This document shows positions 36,884 to 46,140 of a DNA stretch of 64,000 nt, one piece after another (positions within the stretch are counted from its first letter, which is position 1; the number at the start of each line of letters is the position of its first letter). The notes under the pieces were generated by a model, which made no database searches, was not told where the DNA came from, and worked only from the letters and a program-made list of their open reading frames with translations. The stretch comes from Flavobacteriales bacterium (GTDB taxonomy: Bacteria > Bacteroidota > Bacteroidia > Flavobacteriales > Flavobacteriaceae), in NCBI GenBank assembly GCA_026993355.1, contig JALWTX010000003.1, forward strand, positions 27,000-90,999, given 5' to 3'. Both the position numbers and the translations under genes were made by a program.

Positions 36884-38325
36884 TTGTTTTCTGGGGTAAA
36901 GTTCAATAAATCTTGACCATTAAGATGCATATCAAATTCTAACGGATATGATTGAAATGGATATGCTTTTAAATCTTGCATTTTATTTACAGAAGATATA
37001 GGTCTTGTTTGTGTCGATATAAAAGATAAAGCGGTCTGTAATAACGGCTCGCTTGTATTACCCAAATGCCCCAAATCAAAATAATTTTCAGCTTGCATAA
37101 TGTCAGGTTGCAAACCATTATAAAAATCAGTGTTGCCAACTGCATTGCTAATTTTTAAAACAATGGGTTGCATTGCCCACTTGTGCGTGGGATTTTTGTG
37201 GTACGATGAAAAATCAGGCGAATCAAATAAAGTTATCGATGCTGTATATTTGCCATGGGTGGCCGTACCTATTTGGGTTACATCGATATAAGGTTTAAGC
37301 CCGTTAATCAAAGACTCACTTGCCGAAGCAGAATTTTTTGTCGTGATAAAAACCACTTGATCCATATTCAACATTGGTAATGAAGTTCCATTGGTCTGAT
37401 GATTTACAAATTTACGCGTCAATCTATCCGGATAGTATTGTTTCATCCAGGTTTGCAGTTGAGAATGCCATCGGTATTTTAATAAAATTTTTCCTTGAAA
37501 TTGTCCCGTGATCATCGATGCCAGATATTGTAAAGTTTCGACGCTTCCTCCCGGATTATACCGCAAATCAATAATAAGACGGTCGATATGATTGGTTTTA
37601 AAACCGAGCATTGCAGCTTTCAAATCGTCATTATAACTGTCGGTAAATCCATTATAAATGAGATACCCGACTTTATGTTGGCTAATTTGATAAATGGTAT
37701 CCAAATAAACGGGGTTTTCTGCCAATTCTATTTTTTCAATGCTTTTAATCTGTCCGGTATTGGTTAAAGTTTGTCCATCCCATTGTGCCAATTCAATATG
37801 CCAAATTTTGTTCGATAACAATGTATGATAATTGTCAACTGTTAAGTTTTGTCCATTTATTATTTTAAACATATCGCCCCTTTTAATGCCGGCTTGTGCA
37901 GAAGGACTATTGGGCACGACATATTTTACATAAGCAAATAAATTGGTTTGACTACCGGGCTGAAAAACCAAACCAAAATGCATCCCATTTGTTAGTCTGA
38001 TACCCTGAAACAATTTAAGTAAATCATCATAATTGCTGACAATCCAAGACCAACGGTCAATCTGTCCCGGGCGATATAATAATGATTGAAACAAATTTTC
38101 GGGAGAAGTTGTTTTTTGCAAAAATTCATTCAATTCTGCCTGATTTTGAAAACGTTGATCCGCCAATTCCGGTTGCATATCTTTCCAAAGATAATACGCA
38201 TTTAAGCCTTTCCAGATAAAGTCATTTATTTCAATTATACGATCATTATCCGAACGATCTATTTGCTTTGTACAAGCTGACAAAAGCACTAAAATAATCC
38301 AGAAATAAGAAATATTATTTTTCAT
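36880..38325 (-). CDS. S41 family (C-terminal processing) peptidase lipoprotein
   Basis: The ATG at 38325 gives 481 residues with a compact lipoprotein signal (KNN, hydrophobic core, lipobox VLLSAC); the track start at 38343 would add six residues. A PDZ domain lies at about 115-180 (VVPNSPSAQAGIKRGDMF) and the S41 catalytic core at about 225-430: RLIIDLRYNPGGSVE, the serine in NSASASESLING, and the lysine in GTATHGKYTAS. It is a periplasmic or surface-facing serine protease of unknown substrate. The start overlaps the folP stop by 11 bp, so the two are co-transcribed. Confidence 0.85.
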   Translation of the reverse strand: MKNNISYFWIILVLLSACTKQIDRSDNDRIIEINDFIWKGLNAYYLWKDMQPELADQRFQNQAELNEFLQKTTSPENLFQSLLYRPGQIDRWSWIVSNYDDLLKLFQGIRLTNGMHFGLVFQPGSQTNLFAYVKYVVPNSPSAQAGIKRGDMFKIINGQNLTVDNYHTLLSNKIWHIELAQWDGQTLTNTGQIKSIEKIELAENPVYLDTIYQISQHKVGYLIYNGFTDSYNDDLKAAMLGFKTNHIDRLIIDLRYNPGGSVETLQYLASMITGQFQGKILLKYRWHSQLQTWMKQYYPDRLTRKFVNHQTNGTSLPMLNMDQVVFITTKNSASASESLINGLKPYIDVTQIGTATHGKYTASITLFDSPDFSSYHKNPTHKWAMQPIVLKISNAVGNTDFYNGLQPDIMQAENYFDLGHLGNTSEPLLQTALSFISTQTRPISSVNKMQDLKAYPFQSYPLEFDMHLNGQDLLNFTPENN

Positions 38326-39127
38326 TTTGTTTAACCAATTCATAAATTTTAACCGTCTCTACTGCTGCCTTTACATCATGCACGCGTAAAATATTGGCCC
38401 CCCGTTCTAAAGCAATTGCATTTGCGGCAATACTTGCATTTAGTGCATTATCAGGCGTTATGTCGAGCGCTTTATATAACATGGACTTCCGCGATATCCC
38501 GACAAGTATTGGTAAGCCAAAACATTTGAATTGTATCAAATTTGCCAGTAAATAATAATTCTGTTCTAAAGTTTTACCAAAACCAAATCCCAGATCAATA
38601 ATTATTTTTTTAAAACCGAGTTCATTTAATTGTGTAATTTTTCTATCGAAATAATTTTTTAATTCGTTAACGATATCAACATAATTGGTTTGCTTCTGCA
38701 TTGTTTTGGGTGTCCCGCGCATATGCATCATAATATATGGCACATTTAATTGGGCAATGGTATTAAACATTTCAGGATCCAATTCACCACCGGAAATATC
38801 ATTAATAATTGTAGCCCCTGCTTCTATAGCCTCTTTTGCAATTTGGTGTCGAAAAGTATCTATCGAAATACTTATACCGGGAAATGTTTTCAAAATAACT
38901 TTTAAAAAAGGGATTAAGCGTTGCTTTTCTTCGTGATAAGTAACCAAGTCAGCACCCGGACGCGAAGAGAAAGCGCCTATATCAATAATATCGGCGCCTT
39001 CTTTAAGCATTTGTTCAACACGGTTTAATACAGCTTTTTCGGTTAGATAACGTCCCCCATCAAAAAAAGAATCAGGGGTAATATTCAAAATTCCCATAAC
39101 TTTGGGATGATCTAAAAAATTTTCCAT
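38315..39127 (-). CDS. folP: Dihydropteroate synthase
   Basis: I place the start at the ATG at 39127 (MENFLDHPKVMG), giving 270 residues; the track start lies inside the upstream gene. Signatures are MGILNITPDSFFDGG, DIGAFSSRPGAD, SIDTFRHQIAKEAIEAGA with IINDISGG, MHMRG, the phosphate loop in LVGISRKSML, and RVHDV. It joins p-aminobenzoate to the pterin pyrophosphate in folate synthesis and is the sulfonamide target. It begins 4 nt after the LOG-family gene and overlaps the S41 peptidase. Confidence 0.97.
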   Translation of the reverse strand: MENFLDHPKVMGILNITPDSFFDGGRYLTEKAVLNRVEQMLKEGADIIDIGAFSSRPGADLVTYHEEKQRLIPFLKVILKTFPGISISIDTFRHQIAKEAIEAGATIINDISGGELDPEMFNTIAQLNVPYIMMHMRGTPKTMQKQTNYVDIVNELKNYFDRKITQLNELGFKKIIIDLGFGFGKTLEQNYYLLANLIQFKCFGLPILVGISRKSMLYKALDITPDNALNASIAANAIALERGANILRVHDVKAAVETVKIYELVKQNEK

Positions 39128-39131
39128 AGAC

Positions 39132-39716
39132 TTATTTTGTTGCGACTGTTTGGATAATTTTAGACACTTTAGGCGCTTTGTAGTCGAATAACTGTTGCCA
39201 TAAATCATTAATATCCGGATTGTGCAAAACCATGGCGTTGTTTTCCGGTTTTAAAAATCCTTCTTTAACCATGAGATCAAATTGTTGTAATAAAGGATCA
39301 AAAAATCCATTTACATTTAATAATCCAATAGGTTTTTGTTCAATTTGTAATTGCCCCAAAGTCAAGACTTCCATTATTTCGTCTAATGTCCCAAAACCAC
39401 CCGGCAAACCAATATAGGCATCTACCATTTTACTTATTTCACGCTTTCGCTCAAACATAGTTTTTGTTACCAAAGTTTGATGAATATCCGGATGAAGGAT
39501 TTCTTCTGTTTTTAAAAATTCAGGAATAACCCCTATGACATGTCCACCCATAGAAAGAGAAGCATCCGCTACGCTTCCCATCATACCGAATTTACCGCCA
39601 CCAAATACTATTTCAACCTTGTTTTGTGCTAAAAACCTGCCTAATTCTTTAGCTTTTTCTTTATAGACCGGATTATAACCGATACTGGCACCACAAAAAA
39701 CAGCTACTTTTTTCAT
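39132..39716 (-). CDS. LOG family protein (TIGR00730)
   Basis: A 194-residue Rossmann-like protein: VAVFCGASIGYNP, FGGGKFGMMGSVADA, MFERKREISKMVDAYIGLPGGFGTLDEI. The last is the PGGxGTxxE motif of the LOG/YvdD family, which hydrolyses nucleoside monophosphates (or cytokinin ribotides in plants) to base and ribose phosphate. Many were misannotated as lysine decarboxylases. It heads the LOG-folP-S41 operon. Confidence 0.92.
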   Translation of the reverse strand: MKKVAVFCGASIGYNPVYKEKAKELGRFLAQNKVEIVFGGGKFGMMGSVADASLSMGGHVIGVIPEFLKTEEILHPDIHQTLVTKTMFERKREISKMVDAYIGLPGGFGTLDEIMEVLTLGQLQIEQKPIGLLNVNGFFDPLLQQFDLMVKEGFLKPENNAMVLHNPDINDLWQQLFDYKAPKVSKIIQTVATK

Positions 39717-39735
39717 TATTAGTTAATTTTAATTC

Positions 39736-39743
39736 CAAATTTA
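39736..39743 (-). promoter_or_regulatory. -7 promoter element for the LOG-folP-S41 operon
   Basis: TAAATTTG on the minus strand, 19 nt before the ATG at 39716, matches TAnnTTTG. Confidence 0.45.
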
Positions 39744-39845
39744 CGTTTTTTTATTATTGAAATAACTTAAAAAGAACCTGAGTTTACATCAAACAAAAAT
39801 TACTTAAAAAATTGTAAATTGCTCATTCAAACTAAAAATGCATTT

Positions 39846-41195
39846 ATGTTCATCCAATATTTTTTTACGGACTCTTTATCACACATTTCTTATATGCTTA
39901 TTGCCGGCGACGAAGCTTTTGTTATAGACCCAAAACGCGATATTCAAGATTATTTAGATGAAGCTTATAAAAGAAATATCCAAATAACCGGCGTTTTGCT
40001 AACCCATCCGCATGCCGATTTTGTGGCCGGACACCTTGAACTGGAAAGGGCAACAGGTGCTAAAATTTATGCCCATAAAGAAAGTCCCTTTTCTTTTGAT
40101 TTTATCCCTATTGATAATGGTTTCACGATAAATTTAAACCATGTTCAAATTAAAGTTATAGAAACGCCCGGACACACGCCTTTTGATATTTCTTTTTTGG
40201 TCAAAGACCTTTCACGCGGAGACGATCCTATTTGTATTTTTACCGGCGATACACTTTTTGTAGGCGATGTAGGCCGACCCGATTTATTTCCTGGACAACA
40301 AGAAATTTTGGCACATAAATTATTTCAATCATTACAAAAATTAAAAGAATTACCGGATTTTGTCGAAATTTACCCTGCCCATGCAGCAGGAACCTTATGT
40401 GGAAAAAAATTGGCTGAAAAACGCACCTCGACTATCGGATTTGAAAAAAGGCATAATAGTATGCTTAAAATCACAAATGAACACCAATTTGTCAAAAAAT
40501 TATTGACCAACCTTCCTCCTGTTCCCCGGCATTTTAGACGATGTGCAAATATAAATTCCGGTAACATCACTTTTTTGGAAAAATTGAACCCCGCAAAAAT
40601 TATAGATTATACCACTTTTGAAGAAAAACAAAAAAAAGCATATATTATTGATATTCGTTCTCATTTAAGTTGGGTAGGATTGCATATGCCCCAAACCATC
40701 AGTTTGGATTATGATTGCTTGCCACTCTCGGTTTATGCCGGTTGGTTATTAGAGCCTGATAAAGAAATAATTTTGATTACCGATAGAGAAACAGATTTAA
40801 ATAATCTGGCCATACAATTCAGACGGGTCGGCTTAGATCAACCTGTTTATGTATTAGAAAAGGGGTTAAATCAATTTTTAGCCCACCATCAGAAAGCAGA
40901 AACAGAAAAAATGGTTTATGCTGACGAATTACCGGATATGATTGAGAAAGGTGCCATCCTTATTGATGTACGTAGTGAGGCAGAACCGGCCGTAAACATT
41001 AAAAATTATAGACACATTCCTTTAATGCAGTTGGAAGACAAAATAGCAGATTTGGATGCGTCTAAAAAATACATTATCATGTGTCAAATGGGAGTTAGTG
41101 CAGTAGTAGCAGCCTCCATTATAAAATATAACCGTCATATGGATATTCAAATTTTAGCAGGTGGTTTACAAACCGTAAAAAATTTAAACTTATGA
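39846..41195 (+). CDS. CstB-like persulfide dioxygenase with two rhodanese domains
   Basis: The ATG at 39846 gives 449 residues; the track start at 39819 is a TTG and adds residues without family similarity. The N-terminal metallo-beta-lactamase fold (about 1-230) has THPHADFVAGH, GHTPFDISF, FTGDTLFVGDVGRPD and YPAHAAG, as in persulfide dioxygenases. The first rhodanese-like domain (about 255-340) has no active-site cysteine at its loop (LITDRETD). The second (about 355-449) has one, in CQMGVSA. Persulfide dioxygenase, pseudo-rhodanese, rhodanese is the order known for CstB, which oxidises persulfides to thiosulfate. No sulfide:quinone reductase or CsoR-type regulator is nearby. Confidence 0.85.
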   Translation: MFIQYFFTDSLSHISYMLIAGDEAFVIDPKRDIQDYLDEAYKRNIQITGVLLTHPHADFVAGHLELERATGAKIYAHKESPFSFDFIPIDNGFTINLNHVQIKVIETPGHTPFDISFLVKDLSRGDDPICIFTGDTLFVGDVGRPDLFPGQQEILAHKLFQSLQKLKELPDFVEIYPAHAAGTLCGKKLAEKRTSTIGFEKRHNSMLKITNEHQFVKKLLTNLPPVPRHFRRCANINSGNITFLEKLNPAKIIDYTTFEEKQKKAYIIDIRSHLSWVGLHMPQTISLDYDCLPLSVYAGWLLEPDKEIILITDRETDLNNLAIQFRRVGLDQPVYVLEKGLNQFLAHHQKAETEKMVYADELPDMIEKGAILIDVRSEAEPAVNIKNYRHIPLMQLEDKIADLDASKKYIIMCQMGVSAVVAASIIKYNRHMDIQILAGGLQTVKNLNL

Positions 41196-41956
41196 AAATT
41201 ACAACTTGGAATGTCAATGGTATAAGAGCTGTTATAAAAAAAGGTTTTTCAGAAAGTATACAAAAAATAAATCCTGATATTTTATGTTTACAAGAAACCA
41301 AAGCCCAACCGGAAGAAGTAATGGCTGCATTAAAAGATTTTAAAGATGACTATCAAATTTATGTTAACTCGGCTAAACGTAAAGGTTATTCCGGAACTGC
41401 CGTTCTAAGCAAAATACCGCCACTTGATGTTAAATATGGAATGGGAATAGAAGAGCACGATCAAGAAGGCCGGATGATAACATTAGAATATAACAATTTT
41501 TTTCTTGTAAATGTTTATACCCCTAATGCAGGCCAAGGGCTTAAAAGACTTGATTACAAAGCTAAATGGAACAATGATTTCAAAAACTATATTAAACAAT
41601 TGGACCAAAAAAAACCGGTGATTATTGCCGGTGATTTAAATGTTGCGCATCAACCGATAGATTTAAAAAATCCTCAATCAAATTATAACAAAACGGCCGG
41701 TTACACCGAAGTAGAGATTCAAGGATTCCAATCCTTATTAGATGCCGGTTTTATTGATGCTTTCCGCTTTTTATATCCGGAAAGGATTGCTTATACGTAC
41801 TGGAATTACAGGTTTAATGCCCGTGCCAGAAATGCCGGCTGGCGGATAGATTATTTCCTGATTAGTCAAAAATTAATTGATAAAGTTAAAGATGTTATTA
41901 TACATTCGGATATAATGGGGTCCGATCATTGTCCGGTAAGTTTAATTTTAAAATAA
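41192..41956 (+). CDS. xth: Exodeoxyribonuclease III / AP endonuclease
   Basis: A 254-residue EEP-fold nuclease for base excision repair. KITTWNVNGIRA, the metal ligand in LCLQETKAQ, NVYTPNAGQG, IAGDLNVAH and the C-terminal GSDHCPVSL are all present. The R-Y segment RNAGWRIDYFLIS matches the ExoIII/APE family. It starts in an ATGA overlap with the dioxygenase gene; the next small ORF begins immediately after its stop. Confidence 0.95.
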   Translation: MKITTWNVNGIRAVIKKGFSESIQKINPDILCLQETKAQPEEVMAALKDFKDDYQIYVNSAKRKGYSGTAVLSKIPPLDVKYGMGIEEHDQEGRMITLEYNNFFLVNVYTPNAGQGLKRLDYKAKWNNDFKNYIKQLDQKKPVIIAGDLNVAHQPIDLKNPQSNYNKTAGYTEVEIQGFQSLLDAGFIDAFRFLYPERIAYTYWNYRFNARARNAGWRIDYFLISQKLIDKVKDVIIHSDIMGSDHCPVSLILK

Positions 41957-42109
41957 ATGATTATGAAATTAGGTACCATTTTATTTATAATAGTTATGCT
42001 TCACTTGGCAATTGGGTTTGGTTATGTTCTTTATAAATTAGAATTTAGCGGTAAAAAATTTTCCACCCGAAAAAAAGATACAGAAGATCGTAACAAAGAG
42101 AAATCATAA
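41957..42109 (+). CDS. Small single-pass membrane protein, 50 residues, unknown
   Basis: Too short for the ORF track. It begins with the ATG right after the exonuclease stop (a second in-frame ATG lies at 41963) and ends at TAA 42107-42109. The first 27 residues form one strongly hydrophobic helix (GTILFIIVMLHLAIGFGYVL); the rest is a basic and acidic cytoplasmic tail with KKFSTRKKDTEDRNKEKS. No family is recognised. The absence of any spacer on the 5' side and the helix-plus-charged-tail layout argue that it is real and translated with xth and menC. Confidence 0.6.
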   Translation: MIMKLGTILFIIVMLHLAIGFGYVLYKLEFSGKKFSTRKKDTEDRNKEKS

Positions 42110-42139
42110 GAAACAGAATAAACACAAATTTCTTAAAAA

Positions 42140-43183
42140 TTGAAAGCAAGCATTATACCTTATGTGTTAAAATTTAAACGCCCTGCAGGAACTTCTCGCG
42201 GCATTTTAAACACCAAAAAAACTTATATCCTAAAAATAGAAGAAAATGGGAAAAAGGGCTATGGCGAATGCAATCTCTTTAAGGGTTTAAGTAGGGATGA
42301 CAAACCGGATTATGAAGAAAAACTAAAGTGGTTGATTAAAAATATTGACCGTCCAATCAATGAACAAATTGACTATTTAAAGAACTACTCTTCTATTATT
42401 TTTGGTATAGAACAGGCCATGGCCTCGCTCAAAGCAAAAAATCCTTTTATTTTATATCCTTCTGAGTTCACCAAAGGCCTACAAGGTATCCCTATTAACG
42501 GTTTGGTATGGATGGGACATAAAGAATTTATGAAAGAACAAATAGATCAAAAAATAAAAGAAGGATTTAAAGTCATTAAGCTAAAAATAGGCGCCATCAA
42601 TTTTGAAGATGAAATTGACTTATTAAGATATATCCGTCAAAATTTTAGTGATAAGGATTTAGAAATAAGAGTAGACGCCAATGGTGCTTTTGCACCTGAA
42701 ACAGCACTTGAAAAACTAAAACGATTATCAGAATTTAACATTCATTCAATTGAACAACCCATTGGTCAAGGACAAATGGAAGAAATGGCCAGGCTATGCC
42801 AAGCTTCTCCCATTCCCATAGCCTTGGATGAAGAACTGATTGGTTATAATCATCTTTTTGACAAAGAAAATTTTTTAAAAACAATCAAACCGCAATATAT
42901 CATCCTCAAACCGGCTTTGCATGGCGGATTTATTGGTGCTGACACGTGGATAGAAGCTGCCGGCAAGACCCGAACCGATTGGTGGATAACTTCTGCGTTA
43001 GAAAGTAATATCGGATTAAATGCTTTAGCACAATATACTTTCATAAAAAACATTAAACGGCCTCAAGGATTGGGCACCGGCATGCTATATACCAATAATT
43101 TTAAAAGCCCACTTTATATTTCGCAAGGGCAATTATTCTTCCAACAGGATAAATCATTTATGTTGCCTGAAGCATTTTCTTAA
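42140..43183 (+). CDS. menC: o-Succinylbenzoate synthase
   Basis: A 347-residue enolase-superfamily enzyme of menaquinone synthesis. The KVIKLKIGA lysines, RVDANGAFAPE, EQPIGQGQ and the metal ligand in ALDEELIGY are in the right order; the C-terminal half has ILKPALHGGF and SALESNIGL. The start is TTG at 42140; no in-frame ATG lies close, and the N-terminus KASIIPYVLKFKRP fits MenC. It follows the small membrane protein by 30 nt and ends at a hairpin. menB is about 32 kb away. Confidence 0.9.
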   Translation: MKASIIPYVLKFKRPAGTSRGILNTKKTYILKIEENGKKGYGECNLFKGLSRDDKPDYEEKLKWLIKNIDRPINEQIDYLKNYSSIIFGIEQAMASLKAKNPFILYPSEFTKGLQGIPINGLVWMGHKEFMKEQIDQKIKEGFKVIKLKIGAINFEDEIDLLRYIRQNFSDKDLEIRVDANGAFAPETALEKLKRLSEFNIHSIEQPIGQGQMEEMARLCQASPIPIALDEELIGYNHLFDKENFLKTIKPQYIILKPALHGGFIGADTWIEAAGKTRTDWWITSALESNIGLNALAQYTFIKNIKRPQGLGTGMLYTNNFKSPLYISQGQLFFQQDKSFMLPEAFS

Positions 43184-43188
43184 ATAAA

Positions 43189-43216
43189 AAGCCACTCAAA
43201 ATGAAATGAGTGGCTT
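43189..43216. terminator. Convergent terminator between menC and ompA-family gene
   Basis: A 10-bp perfect stem AAGCCACTCA / TGAGTGGCTT with an 8-nt loop, between the two converging stops. Confidence 0.8.
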
Positions 43217-43238
43217 AAAATTCTGTTTAATTTTTAAA

Positions 43239-45167
43239 TTATTCGCAATTCAATATTTTGAATTCAGATCGTCTATTTTGTTGGTATTCCTCTTCGGTAC
43301 ACTTCACCCCATCAACACAAGCATTAACCGGATAAAGTTCGCCAAACCATTTAGCAACCAAACGATCTTTACTAATACCATGATCGGTTAAATATTTGAT
43401 AACGGACATCGTACGGTTTTTAGATAAAATTACATTGTAAGGTTTACTTGCTCTCGAATCAGTATACGAAGATACTTCAATTTTCATCTCCGGGAATTTG
43501 TTCATCAAAGATATGATTTTATCTAAACGGACTTTATCTTTATAACGAATGAAAAATTTATCCAAATCGTAATAAATTGGCTGGATTTTGTAATCGCACA
43601 TTTCATTTTTACCGACAGATTCCGGTCGTTCCAAAGCAAAGTTTTTGACTATTTTAGGGGTATCATATTTTTTACTGTCAATGGTTGCTTTAGCATCGTT
43701 GTATGCTTCCCTTAATACATAAATTTGGTAAGTATTTCCACAATCAATACCAAAATCATATTTTCCATCTAAACCTGTTTCAACCTGTTTTATTTTATGC
43801 CCTTTATCATCTAAAAGATAAACTTTAGCAAATACAAGGGGTTCTTTGGTTTCTTTATCAGTTACAATACCGGTTATATAACACTCTTTAATTTTGTTAT
43901 TAAATTTAGGCATATTTTTAAAACTATAAATATCGTCATCTCCTTTTCCGCCCGGTCTATTACTGGAAATAAAACCACTTCCATCAGCATTATATATGAA
44001 AGAAAAATCATCCATATTAGAATTAATAGGCGCACCTAAATTAACCGGTTTGGTCAATGAGCCGTCGCGTTTTATTTTAGACACAAAAATATCTAATCCG
44101 CCTAAACCGGGTAAGCCATTGGATGAATAAAAGAGATAACCACCTTTGGCATCAAAAACCGGAAACATTTCGTTTCCTTCGGTATTAATTTTAGGGCCTA
44201 AATTTTGTGGTTCACTCCATTTACCATCCATACCGCGCACAGATTTGTAAATATCGGTTCCACCAAAGCCTCCGGGACGGTCAGATGTAAAATACATCGT
44301 TTTACCATCCGGACTTAATGAGGCTTGTCCATTAGAAAAATTCTCACTATTAAAATAAAGTGGCTGTGGCTCTGACCAATATTGGCCATCCATTAATTGC
44401 GATTCATATAACCATAATTTATTATCCTTGACTTTATCGTTATAGATATTTCGGGTAACAATCATATAATCTCCGGCAGCATTAAAGGTAGCAGGTGCAT
44501 CGTGATATTTTTTATTAACCACATTATTAAATTTTCGGACATTGGTCAGATTATTACCTTCCGTTAAGTCGGCAGCATATAAATCCAAGAAAGGTTGACG
44601 GTTTCCATCCCATTTCTTGGTCAGCATATAACCATTGTCCCGGCTTGACGCAAACACAACTTCATTGTTTTTATAAAAAACCGGCGAAAAATCTTCATAT
44701 TTGGTGTTGGCTTCAACATTTGTCAAGACCATTTGCGGATCTGCTTGCAAAAGTTCTCGGTAATACAATGGATTTTCCATAAAGGCCTTGGCTCTCAAAT
44801 CATTGGGCTTTATTTTATAGAATTTTTCCATCCAATTAGCAGCCTCATCATATTTTTTATCCATCCGCAATACAGAAGCATAATCAAAAATATCTTCGGG
44901 TTGATACTGATTAGAAGCCATTAATTCTGCATAATTTTGTTCGGCTTTGTTAATATTGCCCAACATCAAATAACTTTTGGCTAAGTTTCGATATACACCC
45001 GGCGTTTTTTCTTTTAGAGCTTCATAGGCTTTGATAGCTTTATCATAAGCAAATTGCTGATAATACTTATTCGCTTTTTTTAATCTTAAACTTTGCGCTT
45101 GTGTCGGCACAGTCATTAACAGACTGAAAAATACCAGTACAAGTGTGTATTTTGTATTTATTTTCAT
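43239..45167 (-). CDS. OmpA-family protein with TPR and PD40 repeats (T9SS-associated)
   Basis: A 642-residue cell-envelope protein. A signal peptide (about 1-24, ending TQAQ) is followed by TPR-like helices (about 30-135: NKYYQQFAYDKAIKAYEAL, YLMLGNINKAEQNYAEL), a propeller of PD40 repeats (about 165-415: repeated LSPDGKTMYFTSDRPGGFGGTDIY style), a carboxypeptidase-regulatory/SpaA-like beta domain (about 430-505) and a C-terminal OmpA peptidoglycan-binding domain (about 530-642, YTDSRASKPYN and NRRSEFKI). This architecture accompanies PorP/SprF and large T9SS substrates in flavobacteria, probably anchoring the complex to the cell wall. It is the last gene of the operon, 17 nt after porP. Confidence 0.92.
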   Translation of the reverse strand: MKINTKYTLVLVFFSLLMTVPTQAQSLRLKKANKYYQQFAYDKAIKAYEALKEKTPGVYRNLAKSYLMLGNINKAEQNYAELMASNQYQPEDIFDYASVLRMDKKYDEAANWMEKFYKIKPNDLRAKAFMENPLYYRELLQADPQMVLTNVEANTKYEDFSPVFYKNNEVVFASSRDNGYMLTKKWDGNRQPFLDLYAADLTEGNNLTNVRKFNNVVNKKYHDAPATFNAAGDYMIVTRNIYNDKVKDNKLWLYESQLMDGQYWSEPQPLYFNSENFSNGQASLSPDGKTMYFTSDRPGGFGGTDIYKSVRGMDGKWSEPQNLGPKINTEGNEMFPVFDAKGGYLFYSSNGLPGLGGLDIFVSKIKRDGSLTKPVNLGAPINSNMDDFSFIYNADGSGFISSNRPGGKGDDDIYSFKNMPKFNNKIKECYITGIVTDKETKEPLVFAKVYLLDDKGHKIKQVETGLDGKYDFGIDCGNTYQIYVLREAYNDAKATIDSKKYDTPKIVKNFALERPESVGKNEMCDYKIQPIYYDLDKFFIRYKDKVRLDKIISLMNKFPEMKIEVSSYTDSRASKPYNVILSKNRTMSVIKYLTDHGISKDRLVAKWFGELYPVNACVDGVKCTEEEYQQNRRSEFKILNCE

Positions 45168-45184
45168 TTCTTATAGTTTTTTTA

Positions 45185-46123
45185 TTAAAAGAATCGCGGT
45201 GAACGAATACGGTTATCGTCGACAAAATTGAAATCATAACCCAACATTAATTCATGCGAACCACTGTTGTAATGACGTAATTCGGTCGTTGTGAAATCAT
45301 AAGCATAACCTATTCTAAATTGAGGCGTCACATAGTATTGTAATAGTCCGGAAAAACTATCATCGAAACGATGTGCCAAGCCTAGCCCGAATTTATTGTT
45401 GAAAAAGAAATTAGCTGATAAATCGGCTGACAAGGGAGCGCCTTCAACGGCTTTAAGTAAGAACGAAGGTTTAAATTTAATTTTCTCACTCAAATCAAAG
45501 ACATAACCCCCAATTAAGAAATAATGTCTTCTTAAAACCGCATTGCTAACCGTACTGGTTGAACTATTATAAATTGAGATATTAGGTTGAAATAATTTAG
45601 GAGCTGAAAGGCCTAAATACCCTTTATCATTATAATAGAATACGCCCACACCTACGTTTGGCAATAACTTATTGTCAATATTATAAATATTTTGATCGCC
45701 ACCTGCAATACTATGTAATTGCGTCAAATCTGCTTGATAAATACTCAAACCTGCTTTTAAACCAAAAGCTAATTTTGCATTGTCAGAGGTTTGTATGGTA
45801 TAACTATAATCAGCATAAACCTGTGTCTGTTGGGTTGGTCCGATTTTGTCATTAATAACGGATAAACCCAATCCCATGTTATCATTGTAAATAGGACTAT
45901 GCATAACCAAACTTTGAGTACTGGGGGCACCTGTAATGCCAACCCATTGTTGTCTTAATAAAGCGGTAATGCTTAAAGCATCCCTACTTCCGGCATAACC
46001 CGGATTGACCGCTAAAGTGTTGTACATATACTGTGTATACATAGGATCTTGCTGGCCAAAACTTTCAAAACCAAACAGCAATATTAAAATTACCGTTAAT
46101 ATTTTTAGATTTTTTTGTTTCAT
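45185..46123 (-). CDS. PorP/SprF family type IX secretion membrane protein
   Basis: A 312-residue outer membrane beta-barrel. A signal peptide (ending SFGQ) is followed by QDPMYTQYMYNTLAVNPGYAGSRD and LRQQWVGITGAPSTQ, the hallmark of the PorP/SprF family; the C-terminus ends in an outer membrane type strand with RSPRFF. SprF is needed for surface delivery of the partner adhesin SprB, and such pairs are specific. Here the partner is clearly the giant gene immediately upstream. Confidence 0.95.
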   Translation of the reverse strand: MKQKNLKILTVILILLFGFESFGQQDPMYTQYMYNTLAVNPGYAGSRDALSITALLRQQWVGITGAPSTQSLVMHSPIYNDNMGLGLSVINDKIGPTQQTQVYADYSYTIQTSDNAKLAFGLKAGLSIYQADLTQLHSIAGGDQNIYNIDNKLLPNVGVGVFYYNDKGYLGLSAPKLFQPNISIYNSSTSTVSNAVLRRHYFLIGGYVFDLSEKIKFKPSFLLKAVEGAPLSADLSANFFFNNKFGLGLAHRFDDSFSGLLQYYVTPQFRIGYAYDFTTTELRHYNSGSHELMLGYDFNFVDDNRIRSPRFF

Positions 46124-46140
46124 AATTTTATAATTTTATT

